From Agrobacterium vitis (GTDB lineage: Bacteria > Pseudomonadota > Alphaproteobacteria > Rhizobiales > Rhizobiaceae), in NCBI RefSeq assembly GCF_013337045.2, contig NZ_CP118259.1, positions 3,736,001 through 3,800,000 of the forward strand: DNA of 64,000 bases, in the 5' to 3' direction. Below the pieces are notes generated by a model. That model was given only the letters and a program-made list of their open reading frames with translations. It searched no databases and had not been told where the DNA came from. The number at the start of each line of letters is the position of its first letter. The stretch's first letter is position 1. Positions 36,066-45,636 of the stretch are shown here, piece after piece. The translations under genes and the position numbers were made by a program.

Positions 36066-37352
36066 TCAAGCCTTGACCATCCGGCAGAAGAAAAACCCGT
36101 CCGTATCGGTTGCGGCAGGGCTTAAGGTCAGGCTTTTGCCATTGGCAGAGGTGGGCTTGGCGACAGATGCGCCAAACAGCGCCGTCCAACGCTCGAGCAT
36201 CGGCAACGGTGAAAATTGCGGATGGGCGGCGGTAAAGGCTTCGATCTGCCGGTCGTTTTCCTCTGGCAGCACCGAGCAGGTGACGTAGATTAACTCGCCG
36301 CCGGACCGGACATAGGTGGCGGCTTCGGCAAGGGCTTGGCTCTGCTGTTCGATCCGCTCCTGCAAATTGCGGTCAGTCAGCCGCCATTTGGTGTCGGGCC
36401 TGCGGCGCCAGGTGCCGGTGCCGGTGCAGGGAGCGTCGACCAGCACCTTGTCGAACCGACCGGCCAAAGACTGCAGGGCGGCAACCCGGTCATGGACCTG
36501 GATATTATGGGTGCCTGCGCGTTTCAGCCGCTCGATGATCGGCGCCAGCCGCTTGCGGTCGCTATCATAGGCATGCACCTGGCCCTTGTTGCCCATGGCG
36601 GCTGCCATCGCCAGCGTCTTGCCACCGCCGCCTGCGCAGAAATCCAGTACCTGGTGGCCTTCTGACGGTTCGACCAGCGCCGAGACGATCTGCGACCCCT
36701 CGTCCTGAACCTCGAACCAGCCTTTCTGGAAGCCAAGCTCGGCGGTGACATTCGGCAGGCGCGACGGGCCTTCGCCCGGTTCGATGCGGATGCCGATGGG
36801 AGAAATAGTGGCAGGCCTGGCCTGCGTATGGGATAGCGCCTTGAGGACCTTGTCCCGATTGGCCTTCAGCGTGTTGGCGCGCAGATCGAGGCTGGGGCGC
36901 ACGGCGAGCGCCTGTGCCTCGCGCAGCCAGTTTTCGCCAAACACAGCTTCGAAGGATGGAACCACCCATTCTGGAATATCGCCTTGGATAAACTGCGGTG
37001 CGTCCTCCAGCGTGCGGCTGGAAAAGGCCGCCGTCTGAGCCTGCGTCAAGGGAACCGGGGCAAAACTGTCGCCATCAAGGTCCGCGGCAAGACTTTCGGG
37101 TGCCATCCCCCATTGCCGTAACAATACGGCATAGCCGAGTGCTGCGGGGCTGTCGTCATCCATGATGTAGGCGTGGGAGAGCTTCATGCGCAAGGCATCA
37201 TAGACGATATTGCCGATGGCGGCGCGGTCACCTGATCCGGCAAAGCGATGCGCCAGGCCCCAATCCTTCAGGGCATCGGCCACTGGCCTGCGGCGTGTCT
37301 CGATATCGCTCAGAACTTCTATTGCCCCGGCTAGCCTTCCGCCCAAACGCAT
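36066..37352 (-). CDS. RsmB/NOP-family RNA (cytosine-5) methyltransferase
   Basis: A 428-residue SAM-dependent methyltransferase. The N-terminal RNA-binding NusB-like part (to about residue 130) and PUA-like middle precede a Rossmann domain with motif I VLDFCAGGGGKTLAMAAAMG. The two catalytic cysteines are in VDAPCTGTGTWRRRPD and VTCSVLPEEND. It methylates cytosine-5 in 16S rRNA, or possibly tRNA. It lacks the clearly recognisable extended N-terminus of E. coli RsmB, so the target base is not certain. It is separated from the downstream cluster by a hairpin. Confidence 0.9.
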   Translation of the reverse strand: MRLGGRLAGAIEVLSDIETRRRPVADALKDWGLAHRFAGSGDRAAIGNIVYDALRMKLSHAYIMDDDSPAALGYAVLLRQWGMAPESLAADLDGDSFAPVPLTQAQTAAFSSRTLEDAPQFIQGDIPEWVVPSFEAVFGENWLREAQALAVRPSLDLRANTLKANRDKVLKALSHTQARPATISPIGIRIEPGEGPSRLPNVTAELGFQKGWFEVQDEGSQIVSALVEPSEGHQVLDFCAGGGGKTLAMAAAMGNKGQVHAYDSDRKRLAPIIERLKRAGTHNIQVHDRVAALQSLAGRFDKVLVDAPCTGTGTWRRRPDTKWRLTDRNLQERIEQQSQALAEAATYVRSGGELIYVTCSVLPEENDRQIEAFTAAHPQFSPLPMLERWTALFGASVAKPTSANGKSLTLSPAATDTDGFFFCRMVKA

Positions 37353-37662
37353 GGTCTTCTCCTTGGTGATCCATCAGACCTTGCGTGGTAGCGATGAAAT
37401 GCCGTTGGGGCAAGCTGCGTTACTGTATCCCATCAAAAAGTGGGGGCAGATTTTCGATGGAAGCAATAAGCATCAGGATAACAGAGCACCTTTGCGGGTG
37501 TTTAAAGTCATCTGCCATGCTCAGGGTTTGTTGAGATTTAGGTCTGGGTGTGGCGAAAACGGTGATTTTCGAGAACCGGAGCGCAGTGTACTTGAGTACA
37601 TGAGCACCGGAAGCGCAGAAAATTGCCGTTTGCAGCCCGACCAGGCCTGAATATCGACAAAC
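37353..37662. repeat. Repeat-filled gap: degenerate RIME2-like piece plus 139-bp palindrome
   Basis: The 310-base gap holds a degenerate copy of the AAAAGTGGG...TTTTCG...AGAGCA element at about 37435-37490 and a large imperfect palindrome at 37525-37663. The palindrome's outer arms are GGTTTGT/ACAAACC, with inner AAACGGTGATTTTC/GAAAATTGCCGTTT and a centre TGTACTTGAGTACA. No protein-coding frame here looks real. The palindrome touches the rlpA stop codon and may act as its terminator or mRNA-stabilising fold. Confidence 0.7.
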
Positions 37663-38022
37663 CTAGCCGATCAACTCGTAGCAGACCTTGGCGGTGCCGC
37701 TGCCGACCATGCCGATATCGGCTGCTGCTGCTTTTGAGAGATCCAGAACCCGGCCCTTGATGAATGGACCGCGATCATTGATCCGCACCACGACCGTCTT
37801 GCCATTGTTGCGGTTGGTGACCTTTACCTTGGAGCCGAAGGGCAGCCACTTGTGAGCGGCGGTCAATGTGGTGGGGTTCATGCGTTCGCCGGAAGCAGTG
37901 CGCGAGTATAGGGCATACCAGGAAGCGCCACCGCAGCCATTTGCTGCAAAGGCCTGGATAGGGCTGAAAGCAACAAAAGAGGTAATAGCTGCTGCGATGA
38001 GGACTGACCGACTTAAAGGCAC
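37663..38022 (-). CDS. RlpA-like double-psi beta-barrel protein
   Basis: About 119 residues with a signal peptide ([23 protein letters not shown]) and a complete RlpA-type DPBB domain: [36 protein letters not shown] and [27 protein letters not shown]. RlpA proteins are septal or envelope lytic transglycosylases acting on glycan strands lacking stem peptides; here there is no SPOR domain, so it is a minimal form. The start is uncertain: GTG at 38022, with TTG at 38025 as the alternative. There is AAGGGA upstream. Two cysteines (NGCGG and KVCYE) may form a disulfide. Confidence 0.85.
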   Translation of the reverse strand: MPLSRSVLIAAAITSFVAFSPIQAFAANGCGGASWYALYSRTASGERMNPTTLTAAHKWLPFGSKVKVTNRNNGKTVVVRINDRGPFIKGRVLDLSKAAAADIGMVGSGTAKVCYELIG

Positions 38023-38371
38023 CAAGTTTTCGTTTCCCTTTGCTATTTCTGAGATGAAATTTGCGTAGGGAGGCTTAAAGGTAGGCAAAAATGGCAAAAA
38101 AGTGCCTTAGTCGATCACGGAATGTTACGTTAAGATATATTTGTGATGATAGGGTCAGATTAACGTTTTGGAAGGAATTTAGAAAAACTGTTTAAAAACA
38201 GCCTAAAAACGCAAAAATATTGCGCGCTATGGAAATTCTAATCGATCACGAAATATTTTTCCGTTGTATCGAAAAAATACGCTCCAAATGCTGGGGCAGT
38301 CACTGGAATATGGCGAAATTGGCGCAATTTTTGAGCGAAATAGCGGGTCATTCAGAAATGAATGTGCTGAT
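38023..38371. other. AT-rich intergenic region
   Basis: These 349 bases are clearly richer in A and T than the flanks, especially 38085-38350. They contain A tracts and a small CTGTTTAAAAACAG palindrome near 38189. The rlpA promoter must lie in the left part on the minus strand. A 67-codon plus-strand frame (38220-38423) runs into the neighbouring gene and shows no family resemblance. I see no RNA gene or known site. Confidence 0.5.
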
Positions 38372-39244
38372 TTATCCTCGCCAGCTGCCGGAAGACCAGA
38401 GTTGGTGGAGTGAAACCCGGTAGTCGGGATAGGCAAAGGCAAAGCCCAGCGCCCTGATTTTGGCGTTCATCACCCGCTTGTTCTCGCCGTAAAAGGATCG
38501 CGCCATCGGCGACAGTTCCGCTGTCTCGAAGGCCTGTTCCGGCGGCGGCTCGACCCCCATCAACCGGGCAGCCTCTGCCACTACATCCTGCGGCGGGGCG
38601 GGTTCGTGGTCGGTGATATTGAAGATCCCATGCTCGTTTTGCCCGGCCAGAAGCCATGTCGCGGTGGCAATATCTTCGACGCGAATACGGTTGAACACCT
38701 GATCCTTTTTCACCAGACGCCGCGCAGTGCCTTCGGCCAGATTGACAAGACCATTGCGACCCGGTCCGTAAATGCCTGAGAGCCGCAGTGTCGAGAGCGG
38801 CACACCTGCTGCAAGCGCTGCCCTGTCCCAGGCCTGTTCTGCTTCCACTCTCTCCACGGAGCGTACCGAGACTGGTTTGCAGACCGTGTCTTCATCCACC
38901 CAGGCGCCCTGATGGTCGCCATAGACGCCGACGGTCGACAGATAGGCCAGCCATTGCACTTGCGGCATCCATGTCTTGAACTGGCCCTCCGTCAGCCGCA
39001 GCAGTGGGTCGCCGTCGCTGCCCGGAGCAATCGATTGGACGACATGGGTGGCGCAGGCCATGGCCTGGATGATCTCATCTGAAAGATGCTGCCCATCGAA
39101 CACCAGTGTTTCGATGCCGAGATCGCTCAAAGCCTTGGCCTTGGCCGATGAGCGCGTTGTGCCACTGACGGGAATGCCCTGCTGGATAAAGTACTGGCCA
39201 ATCGCCTTGCCGGAATATCCGGCACCAAAAATCATCAGTCTCAT
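38372..39244 (-). CDS. NAD-dependent epimerase/SDR-type protein (YeeZ-like)
   Basis: A 290-residue extended-SDR protein. The N-terminal nucleotide loop is [17 protein letters not shown], a GxGxxG variant. [11 protein letters not shown] holds the usual Thr/Tyr region (YGDH), and [11 protein letters not shown] is the typical substrate-domain strand. It resembles the YeeZ group, whose reactions are poorly known. The start at 39244 overlaps the queG stop (ATGA), so it is translated with queG. A nucleotide-sugar or NAD(P)-linked role is inferred only. Confidence 0.83.
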   Translation of the reverse strand: MRLMIFGAGYSGKAIGQYFIQQGIPVSGTTRSSAKAKALSDLGIETLVFDGQHLSDEIIQAMACATHVVQSIAPGSDGDPLLRLTEGQFKTWMPQVQWLAYLSTVGVYGDHQGAWVDEDTVCKPVSVRSVERVEAEQAWDRAALAAGVPLSTLRLSGIYGPGRNGLVNLAEGTARRLVKKDQVFNRIRVEDIATATWLLAGQNEHGIFNITDHEPAPPQDVVAEAARLMGVEPPPEQAFETAELSPMARSFYGENKRVMNAKIRALGFAFAYPDYRVSLHQLWSSGSWRG

Positions 39245-40413
39245 GGGGTCACTCCGGCTGCTATCCATTCCGCCCTGACATCGCTATCGGGCTCATTCTC
39301 TATAGAGTGTGCGAGAGCGCCAAAGGCTTGCGGCTCCATCAGGCGCGACAGCGCCCAGACGGCCATGCCACGCACATCCGGTGAGGCATCGGCGAGCAGG
39401 TCCAGGCAGGGGGTGATCAGCGTTGACAGTCCCGAATTGCCAGCAGCGATCAGCACATTGCGCACAAACCTGTCGCGTCCGATCCGCTTGACCGGCGAGC
39501 CACTGAAATGGCTGCGGAAGCCCGGATCGTCAAGGGTCAGAAAGAAAGCGATGTCCGGTGCCGTCAGGTCTTCGCGCGCCTGGAGCTTGATCTCGCGGGC
39601 CTGCGCCGCAAACTTGTTCCAGGGACAGGCGGCCAGACAGTCGTCGCAACCATAGATCCGGTTGCCGAAGGCTGGGCGCAGATTACGGTCGATCACGCCC
39701 TTATGCTCGATAGTGAGATAAGAGATGCAGCGGCGGGCATCGATCTGGTACGGGGCCGGAAAGGCCGATGTCGGGCAGGCGTCGAGACAGGCGCGGCAGG
39801 AGCCGCAATGGTCACGCTCCGCTGCATCCAGTTGCAGTTCGGCTGTGGTGAACAGGCTGCCGAGAAACAGCCAGGAGCCGTATTCGCGGCTGACCAGATT
39901 GGTATGCTTGCCCTGCCAGCCAAGCCCGGCGGCGGCGGCCAGCGGCTTTTCCATGACAGGCGCTGTATCGACGAAGACTTTCACATCCTCACCAGCCCGG
40001 GCGGCAAAGCGCGTGGCGATCTCCTTCAGCTTGCCCTTGATGATGTCGTGATAGTCACGGTTGCGGGCGTAGACGGAAATCGCCGCCTTGTCGGGTTGCG
40101 CCTGTAGAGCGCGCGGATCGGTCTCAGGGCCATAATTCAGGCCGAACATCACGATGGAGCGGACCTGCGGCCACAGCACTTTCGGATCGCCGCGCCGGTC
40201 GCGCGTCTCCTCCATCCAGGCCATGGTGCCGTGATAGCCAGCGTCCACGAACTCCAGCAACCGGGCAGGGGCCTGGGGAATGCTCTCCGGCCCGGTGATC
40301 CGACAGAGGTCGAAACCCTTGTCGGCTGCTTCCTGGCGGATGAAGGCGGAAAGCTTTGCGGCCCGCGCCCTGGCCTTTTCTGCCGTCCGCTCCGGGCTGC
40401 CTTCCTTTGCCAT
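39241..40413 (-). CDS. queG: Epoxyqueuosine reductase
   Basis: A 390-residue cobalamin- and iron-sulfur-dependent enzyme that carries out the last step of queuosine formation in the tRNA anticodon. Two [4Fe-4S] ferredoxin-type cysteine sets are visible: [16 protein letters not shown] with CISYL, and [14 protein letters not shown]. The catalytic/cobalamin region has [28 protein letters not shown]-terminal HEAT-like repeats end the protein. The start at 40413 ([10 protein letters not shown]) is preferred over a long Arg-rich upstream extension. It overlaps the epimerase gene and follows the GST gene by 11 bases in one transcript. Confidence 0.93.
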   Translation of the reverse strand: MAKEGSPERTAEKARARAAKLSAFIRQEAADKGFDLCRITGPESIPQAPARLLEFVDAGYHGTMAWMEETRDRRGDPKVLWPQVRSIVMFGLNYGPETDPRALQAQPDKAAISVYARNRDYHDIIKGKLKEIATRFAARAGEDVKVFVDTAPVMEKPLAAAAGLGWQGKHTNLVSREYGSWLFLGSLFTTAELQLDAAERDHCGSCRACLDACPTSAFPAPYQIDARRCISYLTIEHKGVIDRNLRPAFGNRIYGCDDCLAACPWNKFAAQAREIKLQAREDLTAPDIAFFLTLDDPGFRSHFSGSPVKRIGRDRFVRNVLIAAGNSGLSTLITPCLDLLADASPDVRGMAVWALSRLMEPQAFGALAHSIENEPDSDVRAEWIAAGVTP

Positions 40414-40424
40414 GGTTTTTTCCG

Positions 40425-41117
40425 TCAGAAATCCAGATCCGCATAGTGGGAAACCGGGGTGAGGCCGCGCACCCGCTCGGCCAGCAGTGGCCGGAACGAG
40501 GGGCGCGATTTCAGCCGCTGATACCAGTCCTTGGCAATGGGTGATTCGGCCCAGTCGATCTCGCCGAGGTAATCCAGCACCGATACCGCCGCACCGGCGG
40601 CAAGGTCGCCATAGCTGAGCCGGTCGCCAGCCAGCCAGGTGCGTGAGCCAGCCAGCCAGCTCAGATATTTCATGTGCTGGCGAATATTGCCACGGGCGGT
40701 GCGCAGCACCTTGGAATCCGGCGCGCCGCCGCCGAGACCGTTGGGGATCTGCAATTTGAATACCCGCTCGCGGGCCAGTGGCCGGGTGACGTCCTGTTCC
40801 ATCTTTTGCAGGAACCAGTCCACCAGCCGGCGGATTTCGGCGCGCTGGAAGGGGTCTTCGGCCAAAAGCCTCCGGTCCCGCTTCAACACGCCATGGGTTT
40901 CGTCGAGGAATTCCGATATGACCGTGGAGCCACACAGCGTGCGCATATTGTCATCGACATAGACGGGCAGGGTGCCTGCGGGATTGAGCGTGAGAAATTC
41001 CCGGCGCTTTTCCCAGGTCTGTTCTTCGACCAGATCTGTCTGAAAACCGTATTCCGACAGGATCAATCGGACAAAGCGGGACGTGGTTGACATCGGATGG
41101 TGATACAAAGTGGGCAT
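40425..41117 (-). CDS. Glutathione S-transferase family protein
   Basis: A 230-residue GST. The thioredoxin-like N-domain begins [24 protein letters not shown], with the probable catalytic Ser in the STTS loop. The cis-Pro segment is [13 protein letters not shown], and the GSH-gamma-glutamyl site is [11 protein letters not shown]. The helical C-domain follows from about residue 85 with [15 protein letters not shown], the conserved N-cap motif. It could conjugate or reduce electrophiles with glutathione. It is the first gene of the GST-queG-epimerase set and diverges from uppP across 173 bases. Confidence 0.88.
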   Translation of the reverse strand: MPTLYHHPMSTTSRFVRLILSEYGFQTDLVEEQTWEKRREFLTLNPAGTLPVYVDDNMRTLCGSTVISEFLDETHGVLKRDRRLLAEDPFQRAEIRRLVDWFLQKMEQDVTRPLARERVFKLQIPNGLGGGAPDSKVLRTARGNIRQHMKYLSWLAGSRTWLAGDRLSYGDLAAGAAVSVLDYLGEIDWAESPIAKDWYQRLKSRPSFRPLLAERVRGLTPVSHYADLDF

Positions 41118-41290
41118 TGATGGGGCACTGTTCCGGTTGGGGGCGATGATCGGGGCTGTCTGGTTTCTCTTGGCTGGCCATTCCATCTGGCCATAACATC
41201 TGGCCAGGGGGCCAACCTTGCGTCTATAGGAATTTCATTCCGTCATACAAGCGAATCGCTTTCCTTGTCACGCCTATCAAAGGACAATCC

Positions 41291-42097
41291 ATGGAAGATC
41301 AATCGATCGTTAGCGCCCTTCTTCTCGGTCTTATCGAGGGCCTAACGGAATTCATCCCGGTGTCTTCGACGGCGCATGTGCTGTTGGCCGGTCATTTTCT
41401 CGGCTTCAAATCGCCCGGAAATACCTTTGCAGTGCTGATTCAGCTCGGTGCCATTCTTGCTATTTTGGCCGTCTATATCCAGAAATTGCTGGGGATTGCG
41501 CTGTCTTTGCCCAGCAATCCCAAAAGCCGCCATTTTGTGCTGGCTGTGCTGGTGGCTTTCCTGCCCGCTGCGATTATCGGCGCGCTGGCCCATGACTTCA
41601 TCAAGGCGGTGCTGTTTGAAACCCCGATGCTGATCTGCGTGATGCTGATCCTGGGCGGGGTAATTCTTCTGTGGGTTGACCGGATGACCTTCAATCCCCG
41701 CTATACTGACGTCATGGATTATCCGCTGTCGCTGGCTCTGAAGATCGGCCTGTTCCAGTGCCTGGCGATGATTCCCGGCACATCGCGTTCGGGCGCAACC
41801 ATTGTTGGCTCGCTGCTGATGGGCACCGACAAGCGCTCAGCTGCCGAGTTTTCGTTTTTCTTGGCGATGCCGACCATGCTGGGGGCCTTCGTGCTGGATC
41901 TCTACAAGAACCGCAATGCGCTCAGCATGGATGACGGCCTGCTGATCGGCGTCGGTTTCCTTGCGGCGTTCATTTCGGCGCTGTTGGTGGTGCGTGGACT
42001 GCTCGATTTCGTCTCCCGCCGCGGCTATGCGCCTTTTGCCTGGTGGCGGATTGCTGTCGGCGTTGCGGGTCTGATCGGTCTTCTGGTCTGGGGATAA
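41291..42097 (+). CDS. uppP: Undecaprenyl-diphosphatase
   Basis: A 268-residue integral membrane protein of the BacA/UppP family that dephosphorylates undecaprenyl pyrophosphate to recycle the lipid carrier for peptidoglycan and polysaccharide synthesis. The two active-site motifs are intact: [17 protein letters not shown] at residues 13-29, and [17 protein letters not shown] in the middle. About eight hydrophobic helices are present. Overexpression confers bacitracin tolerance in other bacteria. It is followed by a strong terminator. Confidence 0.96.
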   Translation: MEDQSIVSALLLGLIEGLTEFIPVSSTAHVLLAGHFLGFKSPGNTFAVLIQLGAILAILAVYIQKLLGIALSLPSNPKSRHFVLAVLVAFLPAAIIGALAHDFIKAVLFETPMLICVMLILGGVILLWVDRMTFNPRYTDVMDYPLSLALKIGLFQCLAMIPGTSRSGATIVGSLLMGTDKRSAAEFSFFLAMPTMLGAFVLDLYKNRNALSMDDGLLIGVGFLAAFISALLVVRGLLDFVSRRGYAPFAWWRIAVGVAGLIGLLVWG

Positions 42098-42172
42098 GGC
42101 AAAGCCAAAGGGTCCTTGCCCTGTCCACCCTGGGGCGTCGCCAAATGATTGGCGGCGTCAAGCCCACATATT

Positions 42173-42220
42173 ATGACAGCGCCGCGCGTTTTATGAACGC
42201 GCGGCGCTGTCATGTTTTTC
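42173..42220 (+). terminator. Strong 18-bp perfect terminator hairpin after uppP
   Basis: ATGACAGCGCCGCGCGTT (42173-42190) pairs with every base of 42196-42213 around TTATG, and GTTTTTC follows. It lies 76 bases past the uppP stop. Confidence 0.85.
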
Positions 42221-42362
42221 AAAGAAAAATGGAAACCCACGTCCATAAGCGCAAACGAGAGAAACAATCTCTTTGTTTTACGCCTGCATATCCTGACGGA
42301 AAACCGATTTCTACGGTCCCGGGGCATGGTCTATGAAGGGAAGTGGGGGTGACCCGCAGATC

Positions 42363-42515
42363 TTAGCGGGCGATAGAGCCCGTGCTGCAGGGGTCAACAC
42401 CGTAGGCGGGGGCGCAATTGCCCTTGCGGGCCGCGACCGTCGATGGAGCGACGAAGGAACCTGCGATGACAACCAATGCCGCACACGCAAAAAACAGTGC
42501 GATAGATTTGCCCAT
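42363..42515 (-). CDS. Small secreted protein, 50 residues
   Basis: A 50-codon frame on the minus strand encodes a clean signal peptide (MGKSIALFFACAALVVIAGS) followed by FVAPSTVAA. The predicted mature end is about 20 residues (RKGNCAPAYGVDPCSTGSIA) with two cysteines nine residues apart, suitable for a disulfide. A GAGG lies 11 bases before the ATG. Hydrophobic core, cleavage site and Cys placement argue for a real gene, although the length makes chance possible. The function is unknown. It ends about 140 bases from the uppP terminator and converges on uppP. Confidence 0.62.
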   Translation of the reverse strand: MGKSIALFFACAALVVIAGSFVAPSTVAARKGNCAPAYGVDPCSTGSIAR

Positions 42516-42824
42516 GAAATCAGAACCTCAGAAGAATGTGAAATGGCGGGTGCGAAGATCGCTGGCCCCATGCATCGATCCGTCTTTACGCATGGCCCAC
42601 CTCAACATCAATAGCTGAATGTGCTGAATTGGCGGTTAATGAAACTAATTAATTTCTGCGTCTTTTGTGCAACGCCGACACAAAGCCACAGCCGTTCTGG
42701 AGGCGGAGTTTGTCGTCCCTTGAAAGCTGGATTCAGCTTCCCCCTGACCAACCCTAACCCGCCGTTCATGCGCCGTATGGAGCGCATGAACAAGTCCCAA
42801 GAGTGATTCTCAATCCGATGCCGA
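42516..42824. other. Intergenic region with two small inverted repeats
   Basis: The 309-base gap holds GAAAGCTG-GATT-CAGCTTCC (42722-42741) and a perfect 10-bp hairpin GTTCATGCGC/GCGCATGAAC (42764-42791). The latter lies about 34 bases past the end of the NDUFA9-like gene on the minus strand but lacks a T run. The promoter of the small secreted protein gene should be in the left part. I see no other gene. Confidence 0.5.
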
Positions 42825-43802
42825 TCAGGCTGCCTTGCCGGAGCGGCTATACTGTCCATGCGGACGGAAATGGATGAGATAGGAGGGCAGAACGGCGGCA
42901 ACGGCTGTCGGCGTAATGCCAAGCGCTGCGAGCGTCCTGCCTTCCTTCTTGGCGGCCTCGGAGATGACGGTATCGCTTTTCAGCAGCGTCAGCTGATCGT
43001 TGGTCAGTGGCGGGTTGATCAGCGGAATAGCCGAGGCGACGGAGGCAAGCAGCGAAGCGATACCGAAGGGCAGCGACACCAGCGGATTAGTGCGGTCGAT
43101 AACGCGCAGCATTTCCTCAAGACATTGCCGGAAGGTCAGAACTTCCGGTCCGCCCAGCTCAAAGAGACCGGCAGATACCTTGCCATCGACCGCTTTGGCC
43201 ACGGCTTCGGCCACGTCTTCGACGAAGACCGGCTGGAATTTCGTCTTGCCGCCGCCGATCAGGGGCAGGACGGGCGACAGACGGGCCATGGCGGCAAACT
43301 TGTTGAAGAAGCTGTCCTCGGGACCGAAAACGATGGATGGCCGAAGGATGACCGCGCCCGGCGCGACCTGCCGGATGGCATCTTCGCCCCGGCCCTTGCT
43401 GGCTGCGTAGCTGGAGGCCGATTTCGCATCGGCGCCGATGGCCGAGATATGCACCAGCCTGGCACCGGCAGCGGTTGCTGCTTCGGCCACGGCACGGGCA
43501 CCGAAATCCTGCACGGCGTCGAACTTGTTGCGGCCTGATTCCAGCAGGATGCCGACGCAATTGACGACAACCGAGGCGCCTTCAACGGCCTTTGCGACGC
43601 TGTCGCGGTAGCGCAGATTGGCCTGAGACAGTGAAATCTGTCCGACATTGCCGAACGGCAGCACGAAACCCGCCAGATCGGGGCGGCGGACGGCGACGCG
43701 CACCCGGTAACCGCGTTGGGCCAGCACCCGCACCACATGCCTGCCCACGAATCCGGAGCCTCCGAAAACGGTAACGAGCGGCGGAAGATTTGCGAACGTC
43801 AT
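42825..43802 (-). CDS. NDUFA9-like NAD(P)-binding epimerase (complex I accessory type)
   Basis: A 325-residue atypical SDR. The nucleotide loop is LVTVFGGSGFVGRHVVRVLAQRGY, followed by VRRPDLAGFVLPFGNVGQI and the VHISAIGADAKSASSYAASKGRGE segment, where the usual YxxxK is shifted to YAASKG. This matches the NDUFA9 / 39-kDa complex I subunit group that alphaproteobacteria share with mitochondria. It may serve assembly or stability of NADH dehydrogenase, or quinone-related metabolism. There is no complex I operon near it. The gene stands alone. Confidence 0.85.
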   Translation of the reverse strand: MTFANLPPLVTVFGGSGFVGRHVVRVLAQRGYRVRVAVRRPDLAGFVLPFGNVGQISLSQANLRYRDSVAKAVEGASVVVNCVGILLESGRNKFDAVQDFGARAVAEAATAAGARLVHISAIGADAKSASSYAASKGRGEDAIRQVAPGAVILRPSIVFGPEDSFFNKFAAMARLSPVLPLIGGGKTKFQPVFVEDVAEAVAKAVDGKVSAGLFELGGPEVLTFRQCLEEMLRVIDRTNPLVSLPFGIASLLASVASAIPLINPPLTNDQLTLLKSDTVISEAAKKEGRTLAALGITPTAVAAVLPSYLIHFRPHGQYSRSGKAA

Positions 43803-43936
43803 AGAGAGCTCCTGCGGATCGGAATATCAGACCAATTCATCTGCTGTCTCATATCGCTAATGCGCTGCGAGGTGAAGCAGAATCATGCTGTTCGATGTCT
43901 GGGACCAGAGTTAATAGAACCGCTTTGAAACTAGGA

Positions 43937-44227
43937 TCAAAGGTTGCCTTCGACGAGGACAATCTCACCGTCGGCGACTTCCTGGCGGATCTTGACGGCT
44001 GCCTGATATTCCGGCGAGTGATAGCAGTCATAAGCGGCCTGGAAGGAGGGAAACTCGATGACCACGTTGCGGGCCCGGCTTTGGCCTTCCACGGCATCCG
44101 TCTTGCCGCCACGGGCCAGAAACACAGCGCCGAAACGCTCAAAAGCCGGCTTTGCCGTCGAGACGTAATCCTTGTAGCGTTCCGCATCCCGCACATCGAC
44201 GCGCGCGATCCAATATCCCTTTGCCAT
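43937..44227 (-). CDS. DUF1330 family protein
   Basis: A 96-residue ferredoxin-like dimeric alpha-beta barrel protein of DUF1330: MAKGYWIARVDVRDAERYKDYVSTAKPAFERFG, then FLARGG, then RNVVIEFPSFQAAYDCYHSPEYQAAVKIR. This fold resembles small monooxygenases such as EthD and YciI, but no function has been shown. The start at 44227 fits the family; a much longer in-frame extension does not. It stands alone between the epimerase and the beta-helix gene. Confidence 0.88.
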   Translation of the reverse strand: MAKGYWIARVDVRDAERYKDYVSTAKPAFERFGAVFLARGGKTDAVEGQSRARNVVIEFPSFQAAYDCYHSPEYQAAVKIRQEVADGEIVLVEGNL

Positions 44228-44477
44228 CAAATCACCTCTTTCGGTTTCTCTTTGGTGATCGATGAATTTTGCTGCAAGGTCAAGCGCCAGTATGGGTGGC
44301 CAGTATGGGCAGACATGGGCGGCAGGATGGAAAGGGCGTTTGTGCGATGTTTTGGGGCCTTGGCTTTGGCCGCAAGAACGAGGCATTGTCAAATCCAGCG
44401 CAACGGCCAGCCCGTCTGGGTCGCCAATCGGAGACGGGGTCAAGGTGGGTAATATCCGCAACCTGATACACGATGAA

Positions 44478-45617
44478 ATGAGCAGGCTTCCAAAGCTCAC
44501 GCCGGTCCTGCTGTTTTTCCTGTTGTCCGTACCTTTGCTGCCGGTCCCCCTTACCAATGTCTCGCTGATGGGAGGCAGTGCGTTCGCGGCCTCCGCGCCT
44601 GTTGCCAGCCATGGCGTGGTTGCCAAGCCCTGCGCTCCCTCGGTTTATGACGCGCTGCGCGACACGCCGCTTGAGGCCGAAAGCGTCTTGCGATTGGCTT
44701 GCAAGGTTGACCTGACCCGCGGTGATCTGGTGATGCAAAACCTGGAATTGCTGGGGGCTGATGCCAGCGGTGTCAGCATTGATTGCCATGGCGGTGTTAT
44801 CGGCCTCCCGGGAAGCGTGCCGAAGGGCGCGCCGCCCACCATCCGCATCGCCTCGCTGCGCAAGGATGATGGCAGCTGGAGCGTTCCGCACGACATCGTG
44901 ATCCGCAATTGCAAGATCTACGGGTCCATCCACATCATGGGGCTTGGCGCCAATGGCGAGGCAGAGCTGGTGCGGCAATCCTCGCTCAATCGCAATCATA
45001 CCGAATACGCCCAGTCGGTCGCACCTTCAGGCATCGTCCTGGACAACCTGTCGATTGTCGCCGATGGTCCGATCCCGCTCTATGTCGCACCCGGCGTTAC
45101 CCATGTGACCCTGTCGCACTCGACGCTCCAGGGGCAGACCAAGGGATCGGCAATCTATCTCGACGCGGAGACCGCGCATAACACCATTTCAGGCAATAGT
45201 TTCGAACTGGCGACGCGCAGCCGGGAAATGATTGCGGTGGACGGGTCTGCTCATAATGTCATCGAAGCCAATAGCTTCGCCAACGCGCAGCATGGTGGTA
45301 TTTTTCTCTATCGCAATTGCGGAGAGGGCGGCACGATCCGCCACCAGACCCCGCAGCATAACCGGATCGCCGATAATAAATTCACCTATCAGGACGCTTT
45401 TCGCCCGCGCCCGGCCATCTGGCTGAATGCTCGCGAGGCCTGGCGCAATCTCTATTGCTATCAGGACCCGCCAGCCCCCTTCGGCAGCGGTGCCGACAAC
45501 CACAGCTTTGCCGATTTCAACACTGTTAGCGGCAACCAGATCATCGGCGGAGATGCCGACCTGATCCGCGACAATGGCGAAAACAATGTGTTGAGTGGCA
45601 ATAGCATCAAGCCGTGA
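44478..45617 (+). CDS. Secreted right-handed parallel beta-helix protein
   Basis: A 379-residue protein with a hydrophobic export signal (LTPVLLFFLLSVPLLPVPLTNVSLMGGSAFA). The body shows repeated strands typical of right-handed beta-helices (NOS-D/pectate-lyase-like): HDIVIRNCKIYGSI, SGIVLDNLSIVA, THVTLSHSTLQG, HNTISGNSFELA, HNVIEANSFANA, HNRIADNKFTYQ, FNTVSGNQIIGG and NNVLSGNSIKP. Such proteins bind or cut surface polysaccharides, but I see no catalytic signature. Four or more cysteines may form disulfides. The start at 44478 is a judgement, as the frame stays open about 70 codons upstream without signal-like sequence. Confidence 0.78.
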   Translation: MSRLPKLTPVLLFFLLSVPLLPVPLTNVSLMGGSAFAASAPVASHGVVAKPCAPSVYDALRDTPLEAESVLRLACKVDLTRGDLVMQNLELLGADASGVSIDCHGGVIGLPGSVPKGAPPTIRIASLRKDDGSWSVPHDIVIRNCKIYGSIHIMGLGANGEAELVRQSSLNRNHTEYAQSVAPSGIVLDNLSIVADGPIPLYVAPGVTHVTLSHSTLQGQTKGSAIYLDAETAHNTISGNSFELATRSREMIAVDGSAHNVIEANSFANAQHGGIFLYRNCGEGGTIRHQTPQHNRIADNKFTYQDAFRPRPAIWLNAREAWRNLYCYQDPPAPFGSGADNHSFADFNTVSGNQIIGGDADLIRDNGENNVLSGNSIKP

Positions 45618-45636
45618 GCAGCGCTCCGCCTTGATA

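Noticed and set aside
38220..38423. 67-codon plus-strand frame in the AT-rich gap
   Set aside because: It overlaps the end of the epimerase gene, has no ribosome site or family resemblance, and its composition follows the AT-rich patch.
42173..42213. 18-bp perfect hairpin considered as a mobile-element end or attachment site
   Set aside because: Position just after uppP and the following T run make an ordinary terminator the simpler reading.
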